From: Actinomycetes bacterium
GTDB taxonomy: Bacteria; Auribacterota; JAJCYG01
Assembly: GCA_029263055.1 (NCBI GenBank)
Contig: JAJCYG010000095.1
Span: forward strand, 1 to 64,000
DNA: 64,000 nucleotides
Direction: 5' to 3'
A program made the translations under genes and the position numbers. Under the pieces are notes generated by a model, which worked only from the letters and a program-made list of their open reading frames with translations, did not search any database and was not told the origin of the DNA. This document shows, one piece after another, positions 45,585 to 53,378 of this stretch. The stretch's first letter is position 1; each line of letters starts with the position of its first letter.

Positions 45585-46455
45585 AGAATTTCTAAACTTC
45601 TTGACCATTGAAAGGGGTTTGGCTGATAACACGAAAACGGCTTATAGAACTGATCTCATTAAGTTTTCTAAGTATTTAAAAAAATTAAAATTAGAAACTC
45701 TTCAAGAAATTACCCGCAAACATATCACCAACTTCTTAATAAATGAAAAAGAGAAGGGGATTAGTGCTCGTTCTATTGGACGACGATTGGTTGCCTTAAA
45801 AACATTTTTTCGGTTTTTAGTGAGTGAACGCATTTTAAATGAAAATATTACTGACACGCTCGATTCTCCTAAATTATGGAAAACGTTACCTGGAGTTTTA
45901 TCTGTACAGGAAGTGGAAAAACTACTCAAAGCACCAAAGCTGACAGACCCTTTAGGGATACGTGATCGGGCCATGATTGAATTGCTTTATGCTACAGGTT
46001 TGCGTGTTTCTGAATTAGTTAGTGTTAAAGTTGATGACATTAATTTGCAAGCTGCTTTTGTTCGTTCAATAGGCAAAGGGTCTAAAGAGCGAATTGTCCC
46101 AATGGGGGGTAAAGCGATTGAGTGGATTCAAAAATACATGGATCGAGTCCGAATAAAAAACAAAAAGGGAAAAGATTCACCTTTTCTTTTTTTAACGATT
46201 CGGGGGACTAAGCTAACTCGACAAGAATTTTGGCTCCGTTTACGCAAACATGCTAACGAAGTCCGCATTAAAAAGAAAATCTCTCCACATACTTTGCGTC
46301 ATTCTTTTGCCACACACTTGCTTTCTAATGGAGCAGATCTTCGCTTAGTTCAAGAGATGTTAGGCCATGCCGACATTTCAACCACTCAAATCTACACCCA
46401 CGTAGATTCTGACCGCCTCAAAAAAATCCATAAAGAATACCACCCTAGATCTTAG
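45559..46455 (+). CDS. xerD: Tyrosine recombinase XerC/XerD
   Basis: Site-specific recombinase, probably for chromosome-dimer resolution. 298 residues, exactly the Xer size, from GTG 45559 (AAAAGG upstream). An N-terminal SAM-like DNA-binding domain (about 1-90) is followed by the catalytic domain with Arg in TGLRVSEL, H-x-x-R in HTLRHSFATHLL, His in LGHADIS and the nucleophile Tyr in TTQIYTH. XerC and XerD cannot be told apart here. No integrase-associated mobile-element genes lie around it, so a housekeeping role is preferred. Confidence 0.92.
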   Translation: MEQLNHYVEEFLNFLTIERGLADNTKTAYRTDLIKFSKYLKKLKLETLQEITRKHITNFLINEKEKGISARSIGRRLVALKTFFRFLVSERILNENITDTLDSPKLWKTLPGVLSVQEVEKLLKAPKLTDPLGIRDRAMIELLYATGLRVSELVSVKVDDINLQAAFVRSIGKGSKERIVPMGGKAIEWIQKYMDRVRIKNKKGKDSPFLFLTIRGTKLTRQEFWLRLRKHANEVRIKKKISPHTLRHSFATHLLSNGADLRLVQEMLGHADISTTQIYTHVDSDRLKKIHKEYHPRS

Positions 46456-46493
46456 TTATAAGCTTTTAATATAGATGGTGTTATGTGAATAAC

Positions 46494-46522
46494 TTTACAG
46501 TTTTATCTCTTTGTACTATAGT
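46494..46522 (+). promoter_or_regulatory. sigma70 promoter of the 583-residue exported protein
   Basis: TTTACA (46494-46499), a 17-nt spacer and TATAGT (46517-46522), followed by GAGAGGG as ribosome site and GTG 46552. Confidence 0.65.
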
Positions 46523-46551
46523 TTCACCTCTATTTGTTGAGAGGGCTTGTT

Positions 46552-48303
46552 GTGTACCGACCTATTTCTTCGCTCCTAATTTTATTGATCTGCTTGAATC
46601 TAAATACTCCTCTTTTGTTTCCTAAAGATAATTTAGCTGTTCCTTCATTTACAGTGCAGCTTGCTTTAGCTGAGCAGGGAAGTGAGCAAGAGTGGATTGA
46701 AGCGGTTCGAGCTGCGGCACTCAATCATGCAAAAAAATGGAGAGATCAAGGTGTTTCTAAACAAGAAGTGAATGAAAGGGTTGCCTCTTTCTTTTTACAG
46801 ATTGAAAAGAAATTTAATCGAGAAATTCCCATACAAGTCGCAACAGAGTCTAAAAACTTAGTTTTATTTGATGAGTCAGAGCTTTTCTTAAAACGAGAAA
46901 TACAATTTTTTAGAGCTATAGGTGATGAAATTGAAGAATATACTTATAGAAGCACTCTATATGAATTATTGATTACGCGTTACTATTTAAAACACCCATT
47001 AGACAACAGGTTATTTGATGAAGCATCATTACAGCGTTTAGTGCGGCAAGTTATTTTCCCTACTTTATCTGAAGAAATGTATTCCGGAAAAAGAGATCTT
47101 AAAGAAGCGCCTGATTTGTGGCAAAAGGCATTTCAAAACTATTTAGCCCGTTTTATGTCTAAACAGACTGGAAAAAAGAAAAATGAATGGAAACAGGTTC
47201 ATCGCGAACAGTTACGTTTACGAAAGCTTGTTGATGAATTGATTCGATTAAATGGACCTTTTCCTACACGATATCCTTATATTTCTTCAGAAGATATTCG
47301 AGCTCAAATGGTGCAGATAGGAATTAGATCCTTTTTATTTTTTGAAAATATGTCTCTTTCATTTGAATTTAATGAACATCGTCTTTTACAAACATTTGCT
47401 TCTTCTTTAATAGAGCACCTTCAGAAAACAAATTTTAGAGCTTTTAATGAATTACTTGTTGAAGCACAATACTTTTTAGATGACCTCGACGTTTCTCATG
47501 TCACTTTTAATCACCCTGTTTATGGCCCCGTCTATTTATTTTCTTTTACCTACAATGGGGAACGCAAAGCACTTTATTTTCCTATTCCAAGAGATGAAAA
47601 AAACTTATTAGCCATTCGTTTTCATGCCCCTAGAAAAAATGCTTTAGTGCCGACTCGTTTTGATGATCTGATTTCACGCGGCATGCTGACTTATGAGGGG
47701 GATATTCTTTTAAGCGAGTCTCAACATGAAAGTATTTTAGATTTATTAGGGACATGGGGGCATGAACTCTTTCATGTTAAATGGGTTTATACGTTGAAAA
47801 CAGATCCATTATTAGTGGCTGATTGGTCTCACCAAATTTTTGAACATCGAAATGAATGGGAAAAAATAAAAGATCTTTATGTCGAGACCTATGGAAAAGA
47901 CTCTTTTCTGCGAGAAGAATGGTTTAAATCTTCTGAACAGCGTCGTGTCAATGAAGTATTAGCTCTGGCTTTTGGATTCTGCTTGGTCAAGCAAGGGACT
48001 GAAGAGAAGCTACCTCAAGAGTGGAGAAAGGAATACATTTTACTAAGTCGACAATTTAATTTATCGCATAGCTTAACCTTGACTGATTCAATGAAAATAG
48101 AACAGGAAAGATTTAAGCCGATTGCAGCGATGTTAAATAAAATTCCAGCAGCACCTCTTCTTATTCAGTTGATGATGAAAGACCCTAATGCTCTTCGATT
48201 TTTAGATGCTTCATTTACGGAAGAGAGCCTTTCGTGTTCTCATTTCAGACAAAATCGATTTGAAAAAAAATTACCCTCTATTGAGATCAAAACCTCAATT
48301 TAA
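46552..48303 (+). CDS. Exported protein with HExxH (putative zinc metallopeptidase)
   Basis: 583 residues; no named family recognised. GTG 46552 is chosen because GAGAGGG lies 6-13 nt upstream; in-frame TTGs at 46534/46537 precede it without a site. The leader ISSLLILLICLNLNTPLLF is followed by NLAVPS. The body is helical and charged. GHELFHVKW gives HExxH (His404-Glu405-Leu-Phe-His408) and VNEVLALAFG downstream supplies Glu468 as a possible third zinc ligand, a spacing seen in gluzincin-type peptidases. It may be an exported protease; substrate unknown. It shares leader style and HExxH with the 1643-residue protein. Confidence 0.75.
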   Translation: MYRPISSLLILLICLNLNTPLLFPKDNLAVPSFTVQLALAEQGSEQEWIEAVRAAALNHAKKWRDQGVSKQEVNERVASFFLQIEKKFNREIPIQVATESKNLVLFDESELFLKREIQFFRAIGDEIEEYTYRSTLYELLITRYYLKHPLDNRLFDEASLQRLVRQVIFPTLSEEMYSGKRDLKEAPDLWQKAFQNYLARFMSKQTGKKKNEWKQVHREQLRLRKLVDELIRLNGPFPTRYPYISSEDIRAQMVQIGIRSFLFFENMSLSFEFNEHRLLQTFASSLIEHLQKTNFRAFNELLVEAQYFLDDLDVSHVTFNHPVYGPVYLFSFTYNGERKALYFPIPRDEKNLLAIRFHAPRKNALVPTRFDDLISRGMLTYEGDILLSESQHESILDLLGTWGHELFHVKWVYTLKTDPLLVADWSHQIFEHRNEWEKIKDLYVETYGKDSFLREEWFKSSEQRRVNEVLALAFGFCLVKQGTEEKLPQEWRKEYILLSRQFNLSHSLTLTDSMKIEQERFKPIAAMLNKIPAAPLLIQLMMKDPNALRFLDASFTEESLSCSHFRQNRFEKKLPSIEIKTSI

Positions 48304-48442
48304 GTTGTCACAAGATAGTCGGTTTCTACTCTCTTTCTCTACAAAATCTAGTGCTAATCTAATAAGAGTTATTTATTTGCAACTTATTTGTATTGCCTTA
48401 TTTACGAATTAAGTTAAAATAGTTTTTTCCTTGAAGGGGGGG

Positions 48443-49522
48443 ATGTTTCTGAGTGGCTTCATCAAGAGGTGCTGTGGAAAAAAGGTCGGTCTACTCGCGG
48501 CCTTAACACTCTCTTTTTCACTTCCTTTATCTGAGCCTTCTGTTTCGATGCTCAGTCCTTATTCGTCTATCCAAAATCCAGTTCCAGGGGTGGTGGCAGG
48601 GGATCATTTTGATCAACTCTATCAACTGATGGTTCAAATTGAGCCTCAGTTTGAAGGGCATGTGAAACGTTATAGTTTGGTTCAAGCTCCACCTGTTTTA
48701 AATTTGGTCAATTTTCTTTTAGTTGATTTACGTGCTCCAAAAGAGGGGGTGGGGTCAAAAAAGAAACCTCAAAAATCAAAACAGACTCTTGAAAAAGAAG
48801 CATTGCTTAAGGCACTTTATACTATTGACCCTTCGGCAATTTCAAATAGACTTCAATTAGCCATTCAGATCACACAAACCTATCGAGAAAAATATGGGTC
48901 TTGGCATAATGATCCTGAGCTTCAATATCGTAAGTATGCACACAATTGTCAAACTCGTATTGAACGCTTTGTTGCCTGGTTATTACAACACCCTCCTTTT
49001 GAGCCCACAATCGATCCGTGGTATCAATTGTATGATTCATTAGCAATGCTCTATCCACAGTCAATCAAGAAATCCTATTCTTCAATTGAGGTGGGTATGT
49101 TTAAAGAAGTTTTTCTATTTTATTTGGTTACAGATATTCCTGATTCAATTTTGACAGCCTTATTGAATTTGGGTTTTGGCAATGTTAGAAAAGATTCTGA
49201 AATTTTAGAGCTTTATGAAGAACTTGGTTTAAATGAGATTAATCCGCTTGCCGATGCGGTTATTGAAAAGCTTACCAGTGGCGCAGAAGATGGCTTTGCT
49301 CAATTTCATTTTGGTGTGGTGCATTCCGCGTGGGCTAATCTTTGGTACATGAGACGTTTTCCAAGTCCTGAAGAAGCGTTGCTAGCACTTCAAGGTTGGG
49401 CCTTTGATCCTGAGCCAGACCCTTATACGAACATTCCTGTTGATAACAAAGGGGCACAGCTAAACAGAATTAAACATTTATTCTTCATAGAAGACTCAGC
49501 TCCCATTGAAATAGCCCTTTAA
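48443..49522 (+). CDS. Exported protein of unknown function
   Basis: 359 residues from ATG 48443 (AAGGGGGGG immediately upstream; an in-frame TTG at 48431 is less likely). A basic, Cys-containing N-terminus (IKRCCGKKVG) and hydrophobic stretch (LLAALTLSFSLPL) are followed by MLSPYSSIQNP. That resembles the motif after the leaders of neighbouring exported proteins. The remainder is helical and acidic with an aromatic-rich C-terminal part (FGVVHSAWANLWYMRRF). No HExxH or other catalytic motif is visible. It lies 139 nt after the putative metallopeptidase gene and may be functionally tied to it. Confidence 0.65.
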   Translation: MFLSGFIKRCCGKKVGLLAALTLSFSLPLSEPSVSMLSPYSSIQNPVPGVVAGDHFDQLYQLMVQIEPQFEGHVKRYSLVQAPPVLNLVNFLLVDLRAPKEGVGSKKKPQKSKQTLEKEALLKALYTIDPSAISNRLQLAIQITQTYREKYGSWHNDPELQYRKYAHNCQTRIERFVAWLLQHPPFEPTIDPWYQLYDSLAMLYPQSIKKSYSSIEVGMFKEVFLFYLVTDIPDSILTALLNLGFGNVRKDSEILELYEELGLNEINPLADAVIEKLTSGAEDGFAQFHFGVVHSAWANLWYMRRFPSPEEALLALQGWAFDPEPDPYTNIPVDNKGAQLNRIKHLFFIEDSAPIEIAL

Positions 49523-49557
49523 CTGTGGATAAAGGGGGAAGACACCGTTATCCACAG
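49523..49557. promoter_or_regulatory. Inverted pair of perfect DnaA boxes upstream of pgi
   Basis: CTGTGGATAA (49523-49532) and its exact complement TTATCCACAG (49548-49557), 15 nt apart. Each contains the consensus DnaA box TTATCCACA. Arrangement as an inverted repeat would also allow a hairpin, but no T run follows. Confidence 0.6.
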
Positions 49558-49591
49558 GGTGTTTGAATCATAAGTTCTCGATTGGAACTTA

Positions 49592-49620
49592 TTGACAGAG
49601 AGGGGGATGCTCCCTATAAT
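49592..49620 (+). promoter_or_regulatory. Perfect consensus sigma70 promoter of pgi
   Basis: TTGACA (49592-49597), exactly 17 nt, TATAAT (49615-49620): both hexamers match consensus 12 of 12. The pgi ATG begins at 49629, so transcription is expected to start 0-2 nt before AUG and the mRNA would be leaderless. Confidence 0.88.
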
Positions 49621-49628
49621 CTCTCCCT

Positions 49629-51083
49629 ATGAAAACAGAAACCTTTATTGATTTAAATCCGTTAAATTCACTTAAAGCCCATGGGATGCCTACAGGTTAT
49701 ACGCCTGAGCAAACTCAAGGGGTGGAACCTCAACTTAAAGCGTATCAAGAGGAGCTCAAACCTCTTTTAGCTGATTTGCCTGCTTTACGCAAAAGCAATC
49801 AAGCTTGGTACCTTGCTGACCGTTTGCCTGAAGTTAATATTGAAGAGGTGATTAAAGTTGGCCAAGATGTGCGCGATCATTTTAAAGATGTGGTGATCTT
49901 AGGTATTGGAGGGTCTGACTTTGGACCACGAGCCCTCTTTGACATGTTTTTGGGGAGTGATGATTACAACAATCTTTATCCAGCACAACGCGGAGCAGAT
50001 GGTAAAGCCGCACCTAATATTCATTTCTTTCAAAGTTTTGATTCAAGAAAGTGTCGTAACTTTTTAAAACGTGAAGGACTTGATTTAACTCAAACTGTTT
50101 TTGTGGTGATTAGTAAATCAGGTAAAACTTTAGAGACACGCCGTAACTTTGAATTTTTTCGTCAAAAATTAAAGGAAGCTCTAAAGAACAAAAATATTGA
50201 TGAAGCCACACATAAAGATCATTTTGTGTTGGTCACTGATGAAGCGATTGATGATAATGGGCACCCAAAATCAGTCTTACTTCAAGAGTTTTGGGATGTG
50301 CCGGCTCAGACTTGTTCCGCACGGGCTCTGTTTCCTGTTCCAGACGGTGTTGGGGGACGGTATTCTGTTTTTTCACCTGTAGGCTTGATTCCTGCAGCCA
50401 TATTAGGCATTAATGTGAAAGCCTTATTGCAAGGAGTGGCTGATGGGTGTGAGATGGCTCAGATTGCAACTGATAACTCTGATAATCTTCCTGCTCAGAT
50501 TGCAACCTATCAATACCTTGCTTTAAAAGAAGGGCGTAATATTCAATATTTTTATGCGTTTGGTGAAGCGTTTAAAAACTTAACTAAATGGTATGAGCAG
50601 TTAGTTGAAGAATCAATTGGTAAACGGTTTGTGAATAAAAAAGGGGAGTCGATTGAGACAAACTTAATTATTAAACCAACCGTTGGAACCATTGATAATC
50701 ATTCTTTTGTGCAGAATTTATTAGGAGGCACACCTAAAGATAAGTTTGTCCTATTTATTGGGGCGTCTGATTATGCGCGCGAAGAAGATATTTCTGGAGA
50801 TGATGGCATTCATTTTGATGATAATCTTCAAGCCACATTAGATGGAACCCGCCAAGCTGTTTGCGATGAGGCTATCCCCAATATTTCGTTAACTGTGCAA
50901 CAATTTAGCGAACGTGAAATTGCCCAGTTAATGTTGATTTTAGAGTCTTCTATTGCTTATTTAGGTGAAGCTTTAGTCGGGTTAGAAGGGAACACCTTTC
51001 TTCAGCCTGATGTGGAAAAGTATAAAATCAAAACCGTGGAAGCATTAAAGAAATTCACCCAAGGGGCCACACGGCATGAGTAA
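49629..51083 (+). CDS. pgi: Glucose-6-phosphate isomerase
   Basis: Interconverts glucose 6-phosphate and fructose 6-phosphate. 484 residues. Sugar-phosphate-isomerase signatures are visible: ILGIGGSDFGPRALFDM, FVVISKSGKTLETRRNF and GVGGRYSVFSPVGLIPAAILG. Near the C-terminus are the helix VEESIGKRFVNKKGE and the His region GTIDNHSFVQNLLGG. There is no ribosome site before ATG 49629, consistent with a leaderless transcript. Its last 8 nt overlap the permuted phosphoglycerate mutase gene. Confidence 0.95.
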   Translation: MKTETFIDLNPLNSLKAHGMPTGYTPEQTQGVEPQLKAYQEELKPLLADLPALRKSNQAWYLADRLPEVNIEEVIKVGQDVRDHFKDVVILGIGGSDFGPRALFDMFLGSDDYNNLYPAQRGADGKAAPNIHFFQSFDSRKCRNFLKREGLDLTQTVFVVISKSGKTLETRRNFEFFRQKLKEALKNKNIDEATHKDHFVLVTDEAIDDNGHPKSVLLQEFWDVPAQTCSARALFPVPDGVGGRYSVFSPVGLIPAAILGINVKALLQGVADGCEMAQIATDNSDNLPAQIATYQYLALKEGRNIQYFYAFGEAFKNLTKWYEQLVEESIGKRFVNKKGESIETNLIIKPTVGTIDNHSFVQNLLGGTPKDKFVLFIGASDYAREEDISGDDGIHFDDNLQATLDGTRQAVCDEAIPNISLTVQQFSEREIAQLMLILESSIAYLGEALVGLEGNTFLQPDVEKYKIKTVEALKKFTQGATRHE

Positions 51084-52713
51084 AACCCCCACAGAAGTCA
51101 TTATTAAAGCTGTTGAAGAAGGATATAAAGGAAAGTATATCTCTGGTTTTGGGGACGAGCATACGACGCCGCTAGTGGCTAAAGATGCCAATGGCCAAGC
51201 TTTGGGTCGTATTCAAGAAAACGACAGTGTGATCTTTTTTAATTTTCGCCAAGACCGTGCGCGCGAAATTACAGAAGCGTTGACGGGTGTGGACAGAGAT
51301 GGGAATCCGTTTCAACACTTTCCTGTTCAACAATCAAAACTCGACTATGTTTCCATGACTGAATATCACAAAGACTTTGATTTCCCTGTCGCCTTTCCAA
51401 AAATTAAATTAACAAAATTATTATCTGAAGTTTTATCTGATGCAGGGATTCAACAACTCCGTATTGCTGAAACGGAAAAATATGCACATGTCACCTTTTT
51501 TATGAATGGGGGCGAAGAGAAAAAATTTAAAGGCGAAGAATGGTCTTTAATTGCTTCGCCTAAAGTAGCTACTTATGATTTGCAACCAGAGATGTCTGCT
51601 CCTGAAGTAACTTCGACGGTAGTGAGTAAAATTAATTCCAAAAAATATGGTGCCATTATTTTGAATTATGCCAATCCAGACATGGTGGGACATACCGGTG
51701 TGGAGCCTGCTATTTTAAGTGCGGTCGAGCAAGTTGATAAAGGGATTGGCGAAATCATTGAAGCGATGTCAAAGCAAGATGGAATCGTTTTGATTACGGC
51801 GGATCATGGTAACTGTGAACAGATGTATGCCATAGATGATGACGGTAATATTATTTATCAAGCAGACGGCACGCCTAAACCAAGCACAGAACATTCAGAT
51901 GATCAGCCTGTCCCATTTATTGCTTATGGCCCAGATGAAGTGATCAAAGGTTTAGAAATGCGTGAAGAAGGGGTCTTGGCTGACGTGGCACCCACATTGC
52001 TTCAGATGATTGATTTAAAACAACCTGAAGAGATGACCGGAAAAACCATGTTCAAGAATTTTAAACATGATGGAAAACAACGTCCTATTATGTTGATTAT
52101 TTTAGATGGATGGGGCATTTCTCCACGCGAAGAAGGGAATGCTCCTTTAAAAGGAAAGACTCCTAACATGGATCGTTTGGCAAAAGAATATCCGTCATCT
52201 CGATTAATTCCATTTGGAAAAGCAGTTGGATTGCCTGAAGGAACCATGGGAAATTCTGAAGTGGGTCACATGAACATTGGTTCAGGCCGTGTGGTTTTTA
52301 CTGATTACGAACGGGTTAATGTTTCAATTGAAAAAGGGGATTTTTTCGAAAACCCTGTTTTGCTGGAGGCTGTACGCCATGCTAAAAAGAAGGGTAAAGC
52401 CTTACATTTAATGGGGCTTCTTTCTGATATTGGAGTGCATTCTGATTCAAAGCATTTAATTGAACTTTTAGAATTAGCCAAACGTGAAGAGTTAGACAAA
52501 GTCTACATCCATGCTTTTATGGATGGTCGTGATTCCGCGCCAGATAGTGGTGTTGGGTTTTTGAAAGAAGTTCAGCAAGGAATTCAAGAAAAAGGGATCG
52601 GTGAAATTGTTTCTGCAATAGGTCGTTATTATGCCATGGACCGTGACCAACGTTGGGAACGCGTTCAAGTTGCCTATGACGCACTTGTCTTTGGCAAAGG
52701 ACAGCTCGTCTGA
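51076..52713 (+). CDS. gpmI: 2,3-bisphosphoglycerate-independent phosphoglycerate mutase, circularly permuted
   Basis: Interconverts 3- and 2-phosphoglycerate. 545 residues containing a complete GpmI in swapped order. Residues 1-330 are the conventional C-terminal two-thirds: DSVIFFNFRQDRARE, RIAETEKYAHVTFFMNGG, SPKVATYDLQPEMSA, metal ligands Asp202/His206 in NPDMVGHTG, Asp243/His244 in ADHGN, His273, and the usual end PEEMTGKTMF. Residues 336-545 are the conventional N-terminal part: MLIILDGWG (Asp344), phospho-serine Ser394 in MGNSEVGH, GVHSDSKH, HAFMDGRD and RYYAMDRDQRWERV, ending at AYDALVFGKG. The cut falls at the loop normally linking AYDAL to the SAVEAI helix. It is coupled to pgi (ATGAG overlap) and to the M50 gene (TGATG). 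Confidence 0.93.
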   Translation: MSKTPTEVIIKAVEEGYKGKYISGFGDEHTTPLVAKDANGQALGRIQENDSVIFFNFRQDRAREITEALTGVDRDGNPFQHFPVQQSKLDYVSMTEYHKDFDFPVAFPKIKLTKLLSEVLSDAGIQQLRIAETEKYAHVTFFMNGGEEKKFKGEEWSLIASPKVATYDLQPEMSAPEVTSTVVSKINSKKYGAIILNYANPDMVGHTGVEPAILSAVEQVDKGIGEIIEAMSKQDGIVLITADHGNCEQMYAIDDDGNIIYQADGTPKPSTEHSDDQPVPFIAYGPDEVIKGLEMREEGVLADVAPTLLQMIDLKQPEEMTGKTMFKNFKHDGKQRPIMLIILDGWGISPREEGNAPLKGKTPNMDRLAKEYPSSRLIPFGKAVGLPEGTMGNSEVGHMNIGSGRVVFTDYERVNVSIEKGDFFENPVLLEAVRHAKKKGKALHLMGLLSDIGVHSDSKHLIELLELAKREELDKVYIHAFMDGRDSAPDSGVGFLKEVQQGIQEKGIGEIVSAIGRYYAMDRDQRWERVQVAYDALVFGKGQLV

Positions 52714-53351
52714 TGCTCATTATCCAGTTTGCTTTCTTCTGGATGATGTTGATGTTAATTGTCTCAGTTCATGAATTTTCTCATGGATGGGTGGCTCATA
52801 AAAAAGGGGATAACACCGCACTTCAAGCAGGGCGTCTCACTTTAAACCCTTTGGCCCATATTGATCTTTTTGGCTCGATTATCATGCCAGCCGTTCTTTT
52901 CTTTACTACCGGGATGTTCTTTGGGATGGCCAAGCCTGTTCCTGTGAACTTTGCTGCTCTTAATCATCCCAAACAAGATATGATTTGGGTAGGGATTGCA
53001 GGGCCTGCTTCAAATATTCTGATGGCTCTGGCCGGTTCTTTTCTGGTTAAAGTCTTTGGATTGGGTGGGGAAGACTTAGTTGGGATGATCTTTCGAATCT
53101 TCATCTTAGTCAATATTATCTTAGGGGTATTCAACATGCTCCCGATCCCTCCTTTAGATGGCTCCAGAGTATTGATGGGGCTTCTTCCACGTAAGCAAGC
53201 ACTTGCAGTGGCTCGGGTAGAACCTTATGGCCTTTTTATTGTGATTGGGCTATTCTTACTAGGCGTTTTGAGCCCAATTGTCTTTGGGACGGTTCATTTT
53301 GTTTGGAAGTTTATAGGAATGGAACCTGCTTGGCTTAGGCAGTTTTTTTAA
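52713..53351 (+). CDS. Site-2 protease family (M50) membrane metalloprotease
   Basis: 212 residues with five or six hydrophobic segments. The zinc motif HEFSHGWVAH is at about residue 20 in the first helix, and the third-ligand motif LPIPPLDGSRVL is in the later helix, both hallmarks of M50. GMAKPVPVNF and GIAGPASNILMAL are conserved. It cleaves within membranes, often activating regulators; substrate unknown. It starts on the last base of the gpmI stop. Confidence 0.92.
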   Translation: MLIIQFAFFWMMLMLIVSVHEFSHGWVAHKKGDNTALQAGRLTLNPLAHIDLFGSIIMPAVLFFTTGMFFGMAKPVPVNFAALNHPKQDMIWVGIAGPASNILMALAGSFLVKVFGLGGEDLVGMIFRIFILVNIILGVFNMLPIPPLDGSRVLMGLLPRKQALAVARVEPYGLFIVIGLFLLGVLSPIVFGTVHFVWKFIGMEPAWLRQFF

Positions 53352-53378
53352 ATATTAGAAAGTTTTACTTGAGGATAT

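Noticed and set aside
45559..46455. Xer gene as integrase of a mobile island
   Set aside because: Size and motifs fit housekeeping XerC/D, no attachment-site duplication or cargo was seen, and the nearby tRNA-Gly is 8 kb away.
49500..49630. Replication origin at the DnaA boxes
   Set aside because: Only two boxes, no adjacent dnaA/dnaN and no clear AT-rich unwinding stretch. A regulatory pair is the modest reading.
51076..52713. Two tandem broken gpmI genes instead of a permuted one
   Set aside because: There is a single continuous frame, with no duplicated or missing segment, a clean joint at residues 330-338 and all catalytic residues present once.
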